DNA from: a virus
Virus record (IMG/VR): IMGVR_UViG_3300021090_000015
Span: 1 to 64,000 of that record
DNA length: 64,000 nt
Reading direction: 5' to 3' (one strand)
Shown: positions 16,623 to 27,800 of the stretch, piece by piece
How positions within the stretch are numbered: the first letter of the stretch is position 1
Layout of the letters: each line of letters starts with the position of its first letter
Translations under genes and position numbers: made by a program
The notes under the pieces: model-generated
Seen by the model: only the letters and a program-made list of their open reading frames with translations
What the model was told of the DNA's origin: nothing
Databases searched by the model: none

Positions 16623-16637
16623 CGCAAGCCGTTAGCC
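16509..16637 (+). other. attC: attC site 1
   Basis: R'' GTAGAAC (16509-16515) and R' GTTAGCC (16631-16637) bound an imperfect palindrome. The inner arms CACTTGACGGGGC and GCCCCGCAAGT pair with a one-base offset, as in attC L boxes. Confidence 0.65.
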
Positions 16638-16657
16638 CGCTCTTGAAAGGAAAATTT

Positions 16658-16951
16658 ATGACGAACGAAGAAGCATACAATAAATTACTTGCCGAGCGTC
16701 CAGTGATTGTTTCGGTAATGTTGCGGGACAAACATCGTTATCACTACCCGGAGAGTTTAGCAGATGCAATCGCCGCATCCAGCGATCCGCCTGAGTTGGT
16801 GTCCCTCATTTTGCAGAGTGCAAAGCATATCTATCAGGGCGGGCTAACAAAGCGTGTAGCGGACTTGTGCGAAAAATGTGGCTCACCGTGGGAATCGTGG
16901 GACGAAATTGCCGCCCCTGATGTTTGCTCTATATGCGGCACAAGCCGCTAA
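16658..16951 (+). CDS. Cassette protein with C-terminal zinc ribbon
   Basis: The 97-aa product is helical at first ('EEAYNKLLAERPVIVSVMLRDK', 'PPELVSLILQSAKHIYQGG') and ends with C-E-K-C-G-S-P-W ... C-S-I-C-G. As in the preceding cassette, the ribbon overlaps the attC site. The start at 16658 follows CTCTTGAAAGGAAAATTT. Unknown function. Confidence 0.55.
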   Translation: MTNEEAYNKLLAERPVIVSVMLRDKHRYHYPESLADAIAASSDPPELVSLILQSAKHIYQGGLTKRVADLCEKCGSPWESWDEIAAPDVCSICGTSR

Positions 16952-16966
16952 CGCGCCCCGTTGGGC
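16842..16966 (+). other. attC: attC site 2
   Basis: R'' GGCTAAC (16842-16848) and R' GTTGGGC (16960-16966). Inner arms AGCGGACTTGTGC and GCACAAGCCGCT pair. 'AACAAAGCGTG' after R'' is shared with attC 1, 5 and 7. Confidence 0.7.
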
Positions 16967-17014
16967 AGACTCGCCCAGAAAGCAGGTAATATGTTTGTCG
17001 AAATGGAGGATGAT

Positions 17015-17365
17015 ATGAGTGATCCACTTGCTGTCTTGCTTACGTGGTCATTTCCTGTGCGCGAAAAGGTTGCCAAAGCGCTTGAGCCTTTTTGTTATTT
17101 TACGGGTTTGCCACAATCAAAAACTCCCTCTGGCGAATTGAGATTTTATAACGCGATAGATAATTCTGATTTGCGAGATAAAGTTTTCAAGCTCGCTTAT
17201 GCTACTCAATATGAGTTGGGTTTGCGTAAAGATCATCGTTTGCCAGAGTCGCAAGCAGAGAGTCTTGCAAATGATATTGCCGCCCAACACCGCTTTCACC
17301 AGACGGCAGGCGGGCGCGGCTCTAAAAAATCAAAATTGGTTGTGCCTGCCGCTGGTAAAGCATAA
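17015..17365 (+). CDS. Cassette protein, unknown
   Basis: ATG at 17015 is preceded by GGAGGATGAT; an in-frame ATG at 16991 is an alternative. The 116-aa product is mainly helical ('PVREKVAKALEPFCYF', 'DLRDKVFKLAYATQYELG'), and its last 28 residues are encoded by attC sequence and are low-complexity. No family recognised. Confidence 0.5.
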   Translation: MSDPLAVLLTWSFPVREKVAKALEPFCYFTGLPQSKTPSGELRFYNAIDNSDLRDKVFKLAYATQYELGLRKDHRLPESQAESLANDIAAQHRFHQTAGGRGSKKSKLVVPAAGKA

Positions 17366-17374
17366 CCATTCGGC
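17282..17374 (+). other. attC: attC site 3 (degenerate R')
   Basis: R'' GCCCAAC (17282-17288) is canonical and is followed by ACCGC. Inner arms ACCAGACGGCAGGC and GCCTGCCGCTGGT pair. The right box reads ATTCGGC instead of GTTxxxx, so the exchange point may be damaged. Confidence 0.6.
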
Positions 17375-17386
17375 ATACAGGAAAAG

Positions 17387-18193
17387 ATGATCACTCGTCC
17401 GATAATGCGCTACCCCGGTGGAAAATACTCTCTGGCAAAATGGGTGATATCCCATTTCCCGGCCCATGAAACCTATGTTGAATTATACGGTGGGGCTGCC
17501 AGTGTGCTCATGCGCAAGCCGCGTTCAATCGGAGAAGTCTATAACGACTTGAACGGAGATGTGGTGAATGTGTTCCGGGTGCTGCGCAATCACGAGCAGG
17601 CTGCCCAGCTAGCGATGATGTTGGCATTGACGCCATACGCCAACGAAGAATACCGTCTGGCATATGAGCCATGTGACGATCCAATTGAGCGGGCCCGCCG
17701 GATGATATTCCGCTCATTTGCTGGCCACGGATCAGATAGCGTCACCAGGTCACATGCTGGCTTTCGTGGCCATCGAAACAAAGAGAGTGGCGTAACCGCT
17801 GCCCAGGAATGGGCGAGTTTCCCCCGAGAAATAGCAGTATTCACCGCACGTCTGCAGGGTGTTTGCATCGAGCAACGGGAAGCAATAAAGCTCGTTCCTG
17901 TTTTTGATCGCCCTGACACTCTCTATTATGCTGATCCGCCCTATCTCATATCAACCAGGTCAAGCTCCAGCGTCAAATATAGTTGCGAGATGACCGACGC
18001 AGATCATGAACAGCTGGCAGACGTACTCCATCAAGTCAAAGGTATGGTCATTGTAAGCGGCTATCCATCCGAATTGTATGATCGTCTTTACGTTGGCTGG
18101 CGTTGCATCCCACACGCCCACCGAGCGCAGAACGCCAAGCCCTCAACGGAGTGCCTTTGGTTATCTCCGAATTTTCAAACGACATTGTTCTGA
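17387..18193 (+). CDS. D12-class DNA adenine methyltransferase (cassette-borne)
   Basis: The 268-aa protein belongs to the Dam/D12 N6-adenine methylase group. The SAM-binding motif Y-P-G-G-K is at residues 9-13 and the catalytic D-P-P-Y at 183-186, with 'YVELYGGAASVLMRKP' between. The closest functional class is GATC-type or other orphan phage methylases, which protect phage DNA against restriction; the target cannot be told from sequence. It lies between two attC-like sites, so it is a genuine cassette, and is larger than its neighbours. No partner endonuclease is seen. Confidence 0.85.
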   Translation: MITRPIMRYPGGKYSLAKWVISHFPAHETYVELYGGAASVLMRKPRSIGEVYNDLNGDVVNVFRVLRNHEQAAQLAMMLALTPYANEEYRLAYEPCDDPIERARRMIFRSFAGHGSDSVTRSHAGFRGHRNKESGVTAAQEWASFPREIAVFTARLQGVCIEQREAIKLVPVFDRPDTLYYADPPYLISTRSSSSVKYSCEMTDADHEQLADVLHQVKGMVIVSGYPSELYDRLYVGWRCIPHAHRAQNAKPSTECLWLSPNFQTTLF

Positions 18194-18194
18194 T

Positions 18195-18249
18195 GTCGAA
18201 CACAGCACGAAGCGGACGAAGTACACGCCGCTTGTGCAAATCGTTGGAA
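18195..18249 (+). other. attC: attC site 4 (compact)
   Basis: R'' GTCGAAC (18195-18201) and R' GTTGGAA (18243-18249) bound 55 bases. Arms GCACGAAGCGG and CCGCTTGTGC pair with an extrahelical base, the compact attC form. It directly follows the methylase stop. Confidence 0.6.
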
Positions 18250-18260
18250 GGACTCTTGCA

Positions 18261-18428
18261 ATGAATGAAAATACTTTTGATGGAATTACTTTTCACTCAG
18301 ATAGTGAGCTAATAAACTTCTTGAAGCAATCGTATTATGCTCACAAATCCACTATTCGCGTTTTGGAAGTTGACCGCGATAAATATCGGTCCTTCCAACA
18401 AAGCGTGCACCCGACAAGGGGTACATGA
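18261..18428 (+). CDS. Small cassette protein, unknown
   Basis: This 55-aa frame starts at 18261, shortly after GGAAGGACTCTTGCA. It is polar with one helix-forming segment ('SELINFLKQSYYAHKST'). Its last residues overlap the R'' side of the next attC. Weakly supported by length alone; cassette position raises confidence. Confidence 0.4.
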   Translation: MNENTFDGITFHSDSELINFLKQSYYAHKSTIRVLEVDRDKYRSFQQSVHPTRGT

Positions 18429-18541
18429 CACATGTTTTGATAGACGGTGACGAAGAGCGCACCTGTTGGTATTGCTATGACTTTGAACCGTAGGGGCATT
18501 CTAAGCAGCCCCCGATCTGCTTATCGCGCGCCCCGTTGGGC
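18393..18541 (+). other. attC: attC site 5
   Basis: R'' TTCCAAC (18393-18399) with the AAAGCGTGCAC continuation of attC 1 and 7, and R' GTTGGGC (18535-18541) preceded by GCGCCCC. The middle is long and contains a 22-codon open frame of doubtful value. Confidence 0.5.
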
Positions 18542-18543
18542 GT

Positions 18544-18549
18544 ATAATT
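18544..18549 (+). promoter_or_regulatory. Possible cassette promoter (-10 box)
   Basis: TATAAT directly after the R' box of attC 5 and about 21 bases before the ATG at 18571. The -35 region overlaps attC and is not consensus. If active, this cassette carries its own promoter, as many integron cassettes of unknown function do. Confidence 0.35.
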
Positions 18550-18570
18550 CCCTTAATTTAAGGAGATGCT

Positions 18571-18807
18571 ATGATAACGAAAAAGGCAAAATTATTGGCT
18601 GAAAATTATAGAAAGTCTGGGCAATCACAAGATGATGAAATTTCTTCGTATTCCGATTTAATGGACGAATTGTATAGTAATTGTGATCCTACCCTTGATG
18701 AATTTTCAGAGTTGATTGGTAGTAGTCCTTCTGAAGAAAAAAAATATTACGAATTTCATTTCAAAAAATCAATGTGGAAGAAGGTCATATCTGGCGGGCG
18801 CAAATAA
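18571..18807 (+). CDS. Cassette protein, unknown
   Basis: The 78-aa product starts after AAGGAGATGCT. It is acidic and helical in the middle ('YSDLMDELYSNCDPTLDEFSELI') with a basic C terminus. The local AT content is higher than in neighbouring phage genes, which suggests a separate origin for this cassette. No family recognised; the acidic body is compatible with an antitoxin or a DNA mimic, but that is speculation. Confidence 0.5.
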   Translation: MITKKAKLLAENYRKSGQSQDDEISSYSDLMDELYSNCDPTLDEFSELIGSSPSEEKKYYEFHFKKSMWKKVISGGRK

Positions 18808-21800
18808 ACGCCCAACACCGCTCGCACCTGACCGCCTTTGGCGTGGGTGGGCTGTGGCAATTCCCCTACTTGATCCATTTAGGCAGAAGTGCCTTCCGCT
18901 ATACACGGCGGTCAGGTAAAGCAAAACCGTTGGGCGCTTCGTGGCGCAAGGAGTGAGTATGGCAAAAGATTACGAAATAACAAAATTAGAAATCGCAAAA
19001 CTCGACATGAAACCAGGTGACACAATCGCTATAAAAATTCTTGGTTCAAGACCATCCGATAGCGAACTCGCACATATTCATCGAGTGATAGAGCAAGCCT
19101 TGCCAAACGTAAAGGCAATTATTTATAACGAAAATGATATTGAATTGTCAATTGTAAGCAATCAAAAAACAGTCAATCAAATTCGTGCCGAGCATGGCTA
19201 CTCACCACTTCAAAGCGGTAACGTGTATTCCAAAGCGCGCCCAACAAAGCGTGCACTGGACGCGGCTATCGCCTTGAAAAATTGGCTGGTTCGGCTATTC
19301 ACGCCGCGCCAGTAACGCAAGCCGTTCGGCGACGCTGCGCTCCCCCAAAGTGCGGGGGGCTTGGTCGCCGAACGGGGCGCGGGATGGAATCCCGTTGTCC
19401 GGCTCTTTTCGAGTAAATAGGAGTACCTCATGGAATTGACTAATGAGCAAATCAAATCGCTGGCAATGTTCGCTTTAGAAATCTTGGATGATTTCCCTGA
19501 CATCGGAAATTTGGACGGTGGAGATTTGCAAGATATAGCCGAAAGGCACAAAATTCTTGTCCCGCAAATCGTCTACGCTCCGTGCCATTATGATGGCTGC
19601 GCTTGTGCCGAAATGTGTACAGATGATGAATTCACAGCGGGCGTGACTTGCTATCACATTGTTGACTGGCTAGACCGCGTCGCCGAACAACGGGATGCAA
19701 TTGCATTGTCCGGGCTCCTTGAATGCGAACCGTAAATGTCACAATGACCGTTCCCGAAGCACCAGCGCAGAAGCGAAAACGTACTGCAACGTTTTCGCCG
19801 CGGCAAAATGGTTTACGGAAAATTGCCCCAAGAGCGATAGGAACAAATGGCGCGAGCAACTTATCGCGCATTGCACGATTGGCTCAAGGCTCAGTTTGTC
19901 GCCGTTGAATTTGGCTTGCTCACTTTTGAAGATGTATTCTTGTCTCATTTCGAATGGGTATTGCCAAATGGATCTGTGCAGACTATCAGGCAATTAGTCA
20001 AGCCTCGCATTGAAACACGCGGCGAATTTATGCTTGAGGGCGGCGCGTCCAGTGTTGAGGGTGAAGTTGTTGACGAAAACTAACTTGCCGTTGACTGTTT
20101 GCTCCGCGTTCCGGGATCGCCCAGCGACGCTGCGCTTCTGTTTTCTGATGTAACAAAAGAGTCTTCAGTGCGTCACGCCTCAATACTATGTTTAAATCAT
20201 ACAAACGAAAATTCTTCTTATGCACGGGTCAGGCTGTGACTGTTGATCAACTCTCTCAACATCCAAACAGCCATATCATAGGTGAGTTATCGTATGTGAT
20301 TGATGAAGGCCGGAAGGTGACTGCATTGGCAGTGTACGAGCTTTCTCTTTTTGTAAGCGATGTACCAGATGAATTTCCGGCAGTCCGTGTTGAGATCATC
20401 GGCGATGCCAGGCGAATCAAGTGTACTTGTTGTGATCATCGCGAACGATGGGAGATCGGTAAGACGGCTTTTATGCAATTATTAAAGAGATCCAATTACA
20501 CTGCGGAATGAGATGTATAATAATCGCCGCACGGAGTACAACCAAATAACCGCAGTCCTGGCGTAGGCTGGGACACCACGGATCGGAATGATGCGCCCGA
20601 TGACTCAATTGAGTCACCGGGCGTTTTGATTCCATCCATTATTCAAAAAGGAGAAACTGAAATGCAATCGAAACTTGAAGAACTTCTCAAGGCGCTGGGC
20701 CTGCCTGTTGGCTTGGCCGCGGTCATTGCCAGTGTTGCTGTCTTCCTCGGTCTTCCGTTGGAGCAAGCCTTTCAACTCTTTGCTCTATTGACCGGTGTTC
20801 CGTTTGTCATTGGGCTCATCATTGATCTACTCAAGCTCGTTGGTGTGGTCACACCTGGCACATCGGGGATATGGTCCGCGGGTCTCAATCTTGCTGCCAT
20901 TCTTGGGCTTTCTGTCCTACTCAAGTATGTGCCTGACTTCGATGTCAATACATGGGACGCGCAGATCCTTGAATTAGCAAAGGCTGTCATCTTGATCATT
21001 ACTTGGATTGCTCAAATCTTTGGCACCAAGGGAGCGCATCAATTCTATAGCCGCGGCTTGCGCATTGCACAGTTCAGCTTTGCCAAAGCCTGATCAATGA
21101 CAGAGCGTGGATGGAGAGATCTGTCCATGCTCTGATGGTGATCCATGCCATATGCGTCATTGCGGAAGTGTACCTATCCTGGGTGTAATGTCCTTGTGAA
21201 ATCGGGGCGATGTGTTGCTCATCCATCCAATCATGTGGTCCGTGATCCTGATGTCAAGAAGCTATACAATTCTCCACGTTGGAAGTCCATTCGCATTATG
21301 CAGCTCACAGAGTATCCATGGTGTGCCAATTGTCTGCGTAATGGAATTCATGTCCCTGCGATTGAGGTCCATCACACTGAGCCACACAAAGGCGACCCTG
21401 AGAAGTTCTTCAATGGTCCACTTGAATCATTGTGCAAGCCTTGCCATTCATCAGAGACAGCCAAAGAAGTTGGCTGGCATTGATCATTACAACCCCCACC
21501 AAAAAAAGTTTTTCATGGAGGGCTTAGAACGGCTGTGGCAGGCTTCGCGTGAAAGAGTCCCCGATCAGCCAATATATTTTTGGTGTATGCCTGGGAATTC
21601 ATTCAGCATTGAGATGGTTCAACCGGCCAGCAGGCCCGCGCATCGGGAGTCTGTGAGCGCGTAATGCCAACACGAGCCGTTGCAGCGAAAACGATGAAGA
21701 TCGGCAAGAAGGGCGGAGGAAAACATTGGACCCGAAAAGAGAAACAAGCGCGTGATCAAGCTGCGAAAGATTTCGAGCGCAACGATGATGCGAAGATCAA

Positions 21801-24800
21801 GGCCCCGGTGTGGATTAGTAAAGAGGGATTGAAGATCTGGGATAAGAAACTTGCTGAGATCAAAGGACTCAACGCAAGCACTGAATTATTGGACGCGCTC
21901 GATAGTGAGATACTCGCTTTGTTCTGTGATGCGGTGGCACATTACAAGAAGATCGCTTTGAAGAATCGATTGAAAATCGATGATCACAAACTCATGCAGA
22001 CGTACATGCTGCGCATCCAGGGATATTCGGAGCGGCTGGGATTTACGCCAGGTGCACGCGCCCGCCTGGTAAAGAAGCGCGCAGAGGGACCGGAAAAAGA
22101 TGAGTTCGGGGAGAAGTTTGATTGACGCACCCAGCTACACAATACGCGCTCGATGCAGTTGAAGGCAGGATCGTTGTTGGCCGGTGGGAGAGGCTGACGT
22201 GTCTCCGCCATTTGTATGACCTCGCTCGAGCTGGGCAGCTTCCAGGGATACTGGCGAAGCGCGTTGAGAAGGCGACGACTCGTCCATTGCCGCCGCGCGA
22301 TCCGGAGTGGCCATGGATCTTCGATGAAGAGCAGGCGAGTTTTGTCGCCATCGAATGGTTCTCGCACCTGGTGCACGTGGAGGGCGAGCTTGCAGGGCAG
22401 CCGATTGAATTAATTCCGGCGCATATGTTCGAGGTCTCGTGCATCTTCGGATGGGTTTCAAAGACCGAGACGATCACACGCAGCAATGGCAGGGTGGTGG
22501 GACTGCGCAGATTCAATACGGTGTTCGATACCGAAGCGCGCAAGAATTCAAAAACAACGCGCGGCTCGGGCGTTGGCTTGTATATGCTGGTTGGAGATAT
22601 GGAGGCTGCACCCGCGGTTTATTGCACGGCAGTGGACCGCTCCCAGGCACGAGTGCTCTATAATTATTCAAAGACAATGGGGGAAAAGAGCAGGGACATC
22701 CGCAGACGATTACGCATTGGCAAGTATGAGATGAATCATCGCGCGCGCGGCGGTGAGATGAAAGCCTTTTCGGGCGAGGTCAAGAATAAGGATTCATTCA
22801 ACCCGAGCTGTGCGTTCATCGATGAATACCATGCACATTCCACGAGCAAACTCTTTGACCTGATGTCCACGGCGCAGGGACAGCGCGCCCAGCCATTGAT
22901 CTATACGATCACGACCGCGGGCGATGACGTGGAGAGTTCCTGTTATCAGGAATATCAATATTGCAAATTGATCGTCGAAGGGTCGGTGAGTCTCAATCCC
23001 GATGCAACAAAAAACGAGCGTTACTTCGTGATCATTCGCGAGATGGATGATGGCGATGACGAGCATGATCCCAGGAATTGGATCAAGTCAAATCCTTTAC
23101 GGGCATCGACACCCAAGGGATTGGAGAGATTGAAGCAGCAGCATGATACGGCATTCGGCTCGCAGATCCCGGAGAAGATTCGCGCGTTCCGAGTGAAGAA
23201 CCTGAATAAATGGGTGCATGGAAACGAAGCCAGCTATATGGGCGATTACATGGTGGGGGATGGGGTGAAGCCGTCGAAGTGGGACCAGCTGGCGGTGTCG
23301 CGTGAAGCGTTCCTGGAATTGACGCGCGGTCTGTTATGCGTGGTGGGTGTGGACCTGTCGAAGAAGATCGATCTCACCGCGCTGGCTTATGTCTTCGCGC
23401 TGCGGGATGGACGCGTCGCCATCTCTGCACATGGATTCATGCCTGAAGCGGGAGTCAAGCGTCATGAGCAGACGGATAAAATCCCGTATCGACACTGGGC
23501 GAAAGGTGGATGGTTGACCATCACGGAAGGGGACGTGGTCGATTATGAATCCCTGCAATCGCAGATCGAAGCCATCAACGGGAAACTATATGCGACCGAG
23601 GAAGAACACGAATTGGCAAAGGTGAGACTGCTCGCGATCCATTACGCCGCGCTGAATGGGTGGCAGGTGCACGAGATCTGTTATGACCCATACAATGCCA
23701 CACAATTCAAAAACGAGATGGATAAAAAGGGATTCACCACCATTGAGGTACGGCAGACCATGCCAAACTTGAATGAGCCAACGAAGACATTTCGCGAGCT
23801 GGTGGCCAGCGGCAAACTGGTGCACGATGGATCGCCATTGCTGACCTGGTGCGTGGGGAATGCGCAGGAGATCGTGGACACCAAGGAGAACATTATGATC
23901 TCGAAAAAGAAGTCGAAGGACACACGCCGCGTGGACCTGCTGGCGGCGGGGATCGATGGTTTGTTCCGGATCGAGCCGCTGCGCGAGGCAACGAGTTATT
24001 CGGATTATGTGAACTCGGATGATTTTGGACTGTAGGGCGTTTGTCATTTAGTACACTTGACAATTCCCTTTATGGGGCTATAATCTGAAACGTTCTACAA
24101 CTGATCGCACTCCTGGCGCAGGCCGGGAGACTTGTTGGAGTGATGCGCCCGACGACTCAAATGAGTCGTCGGGCGTTTTTGTTTATCCATGCTGTGAAGA
24201 GTGAATGAAAACAAAAATCGAGTCAGGCATATTACTGTACGGCATCCCACACCTTCACGGCGTGCCATCGTGATCGTTGTCGCCCAATTACAAGATTCAA
24301 TTGGAAACTGGATGACACCCACAATCACATTCGAAGGTCCGCTTTCCCCAATTCTTGAAAGCGGACGATATGCCAGAGATGTGGCACAAGCCCTTATTGT
24401 GGCTGCTTATTTTTTCGACCGGTTCATGGTGGATGTGACCAGGGATGAGGTAGAAAGAAATGATGTGGGTGATGATGCAAAATCGTGACGACACGTTAGA
24501 CGCATTCAAGCTGATGCCAATCGAAGAACAGATCGTGGCATTGTATGGCATGATGCGTTTTTTCTCGTCCCAATTGGCAACACATCAAAGGAGCCAGATC
24601 GAATGGCAGGATAAATTCATCTTGCGTTTCGATGATTTCATCGATGACATGAACCGGGTACGTGATGAGCGCCGCATGCAGGAATTGCGGGAAGCCGAAG
24701 CACTCCTGAGGGCGAAACAAAATGCCACCGGTGAAAAACATTCTCTTACCACGAGCCAAAGGCTGAGACTAAAAGAGTTGACGGAGGAGTATGTTGATTG

Positions 24801-27800
24801 GCGAAAAATGTGGCGTGAGAAGATCCTGCCCACCATGATCACCATAATTACTGGCGGTGTAGTGGGCACAATCACAATTGCATTGATTTGGGAATTGATC
24901 AAATATGCAGCGAGGATTGCCCCATGAAGAAAATTCTTCTTTCCGCGATGAAGGATAAATATGCGGGACGCCCCGCGGCTGTGCTGGGAGGTGGTCCCAG
25001 TTTGCCCACTGATCTGGTGCGGCTGCCGAAGGGGTGCATTCTGATCGCTGTGAATTATCACGGATTCTATTATTGCAAGCCGAAGTATATGGTCTACAAC
25101 GATACGCCAGAGACCAACCCATTGCAGGTGAAAGCTGTGCAGGAGCATCAGGCCATCCACGTCAGCCCGGAACCGACGACCGATGTGATCTTCGATATGC
25201 CGGACGTGTGGACCGGATTTTTTAGCTCCAACACAGCGACATGGTTTGCCTTGTGGATGGGATGTGACCCTGTCATTTTGTGCGGGATGGATTGTTACCA
25301 GGGACCGGTGAAGCATTGTCCGCCATCGACCTATCATTCCCCAATGTTCGAATACCCGCTTGATTTTTATATCCGTCCCTGGGTGGAGGATTGCCGCTAT
25401 TCCGTGCCACACCCCGAGCGCATACGCGCCATGAGTGGGCCGCTTGTGGATGTGTTCGGAGCATTGGCATGAATAAATATCTTGACGATATTTTTTACTG
25501 GCTGGGTGCACTGTTGGTCAGTGCTGGTGCATATCTAATCTACCCGGCTTTTGCATTGATCGTATTTGGTTTTTATTGTTCCCTTTTCAGCTATCTGATC
25601 GGAAAGGCGAAGGCAAATCAATGATCGTCACCGGTGCATTGACTTCTCCAAAGGCGGTGCCGCCTGCGAAGACGGAATCAGTTCCAGATCAGGGCGGGAG
25701 TCTGTATGCGGGTCGCAGCCAGACGCGCGCAAAGCAGATGATCAGCCCGGAGTTGGCGAAGCGCGTGGCGACGTATTTCCGCTGTTTGAACACGATCACC
25801 GACGATATCGCCAACATGCCGCTGCAACAATTCCAGCGCGTGAAACTCAACAACGGTCTGCGGTTGACACAGCAGATCGATCCTAACCCGAACCTGCGCA
25901 ACATTTCCTATCTAATCGAGGTCAAGCCTAACCGGTGGATGAATCCATTCATCCTCAAGAAAACATCAATCATGTGGCTACTCTCGTGGGGCAATGCGTT
26001 GATCTGGCAGCCGCCTCCACCGGCGCCGCGCGAACTATTCATCCTGCCTGCGAATGTGACCATGCCAAAATTCGATCCCGATGGGAACCTATGGTACGAG
26101 GTGCGTTTTCCGAACGGAGAAAAACGCTACATCCCGGAGGTCGAGGTGGTGCACGTGATGATCAACTCGACGAATGGCATCTGGGGTAGATCTGTTTTGG
26201 AATATGCGCGTGAGACCGTTGGACTGCGGATGGGGATGTCTGCGACGCAGAGCAGCGTGCAAGGGCAGGGATTGAACCCGGCGGCGTACGTCCAGGTGAA
26301 TGCCATACTCGATAAACAGGGACGGGACAATTATCGTGAGGCCTACAGCGATGGCATCAGCGGCGCAGAGAATGCCGGCAATCTGATCGTCTTTGACAAC
26401 AAGGTCACGAAATTCGAACCGATCACGATGCAATTCCGGGATGCACAGTTCCTGGAAAGTTTGCAAAGCACAGATATGGAGATCGCAAACTTTTTCAAAT
26501 TTCCTGCCTACAAACTGAATTCAGGAAAGCAATCCTACCAGAGCAATGAACAGCAGGACCTGGATTATCTAAAATCCTGTCTTGATCCGCACCTGGTGCA
26601 GTGGGAGCAGGCGGCGCGTCTGCAATGGCTGAGTGAGGCGGAGCAGCAGAGTAATTATTTCAAATTCATTCGGGAGTCCATCCTGCGCACGAATGCCAAG
26701 AGCCGTGCGGAGCTGCATGAGATCCAGATCCGCTCCGGGACAATGCAACCAAATGAATCGCGTGAGATTGAAGACCGCGATGGATATAAGGAAGGCGGCA
26801 AGTTCTACATGACCAAGAATTATGGTCCAGTCGGTAGCGAGCCGAAACCTGCACAAGGAGAATGAGATGACAGAGAAAAAAATCGTGGAGCGTGAAGCAT
26901 CGGGCGAGAACAGCATGGGTGCTGATTCTCGATTGGAAGAGTCCCTGGAGAGCGGAGCGTTGACGCGGTATTCATATGTTCTTCAGGCTTTCATGGAGAC
27001 GCCCTGGGCGATCCTTTCGAGCAAGTTAATCGTGTTGGAGGAGATCGTGGTGCGGCATGTGTCGGGGGAGAAATTGAGCGCGGAGGAAATACAGATGCGC
27101 ATGCATGGGGTGGTCCGTCCGGCAGAGCGCCGGGTGACCCCGGCGAATGCAGCCGGGGCAGGCAGCGTGGCAGTGCTGCCACTTTTTGGAACGATCTTTC
27201 CACGGGCAAATCTGATGACGGATATGTCTGGGGCGACCAGCGCGGAACGTTTTGGGGCGCAGTTTGCGGAGCTGGTCAAGGACCCGAAAATCGATGCGAT
27301 TGTGCTGGATGTAAACAGTCCAGGCGGACAGGTGGGTGGAATTGAAGAGCTTTCAAAACAGATCTTCGATGGGCGCGGACAAAAGCCGGTCATCGCGGTG
27401 GTCAACCATCTGATGGCATCGGCGGCTTATTGGATCGGGAGCGCGGCGGATGAGATCGTTGTGAGTCCATCCAGTGAAGTGGGATCGATTGGTGTCTTCG
27501 CGGTGCACCAGGATATGAGTGCGGCGCTCGAGAAGACTGGCATAAAAGTATCGCTGATCAGCAAGGGAAAATTCAAGATGGAGGGAAATCCCTATGAACC
27601 ATTGGGCGAGGAAGCGCGATCTGCCATCGATGCGAGAGTCGGCGACTATTACGAATCCTTTGTCAATGGGGTGGCGCGCAACCGCGGCGTCAAGCCCACC
27701 ATGGTAAAGAACGGATTTGGTGAGGGTCGAGTGGTCGGCGCCCAGCAGGCAATTGAACTGGGGATGGCTGACCGGATGGGAACACTACAGGAGACCATTG

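Larger units (their letters stand above)
14988..19735 (+). mobile_element. Phage-borne integron: IntI plus cassette array
   Basis: An IntI-type integrase is followed, in the same orientation, by about nine short genes, most ending in attC-like sites with R'' boxes (xYYYAAC) and R' boxes (GTTxxxx). Integrase and cassettes point the same way, the so-called reverse arrangement known from Treponema and some other bacteria. The array fills the accessory slot that holds other genes in prophage C. Confidence 0.8.
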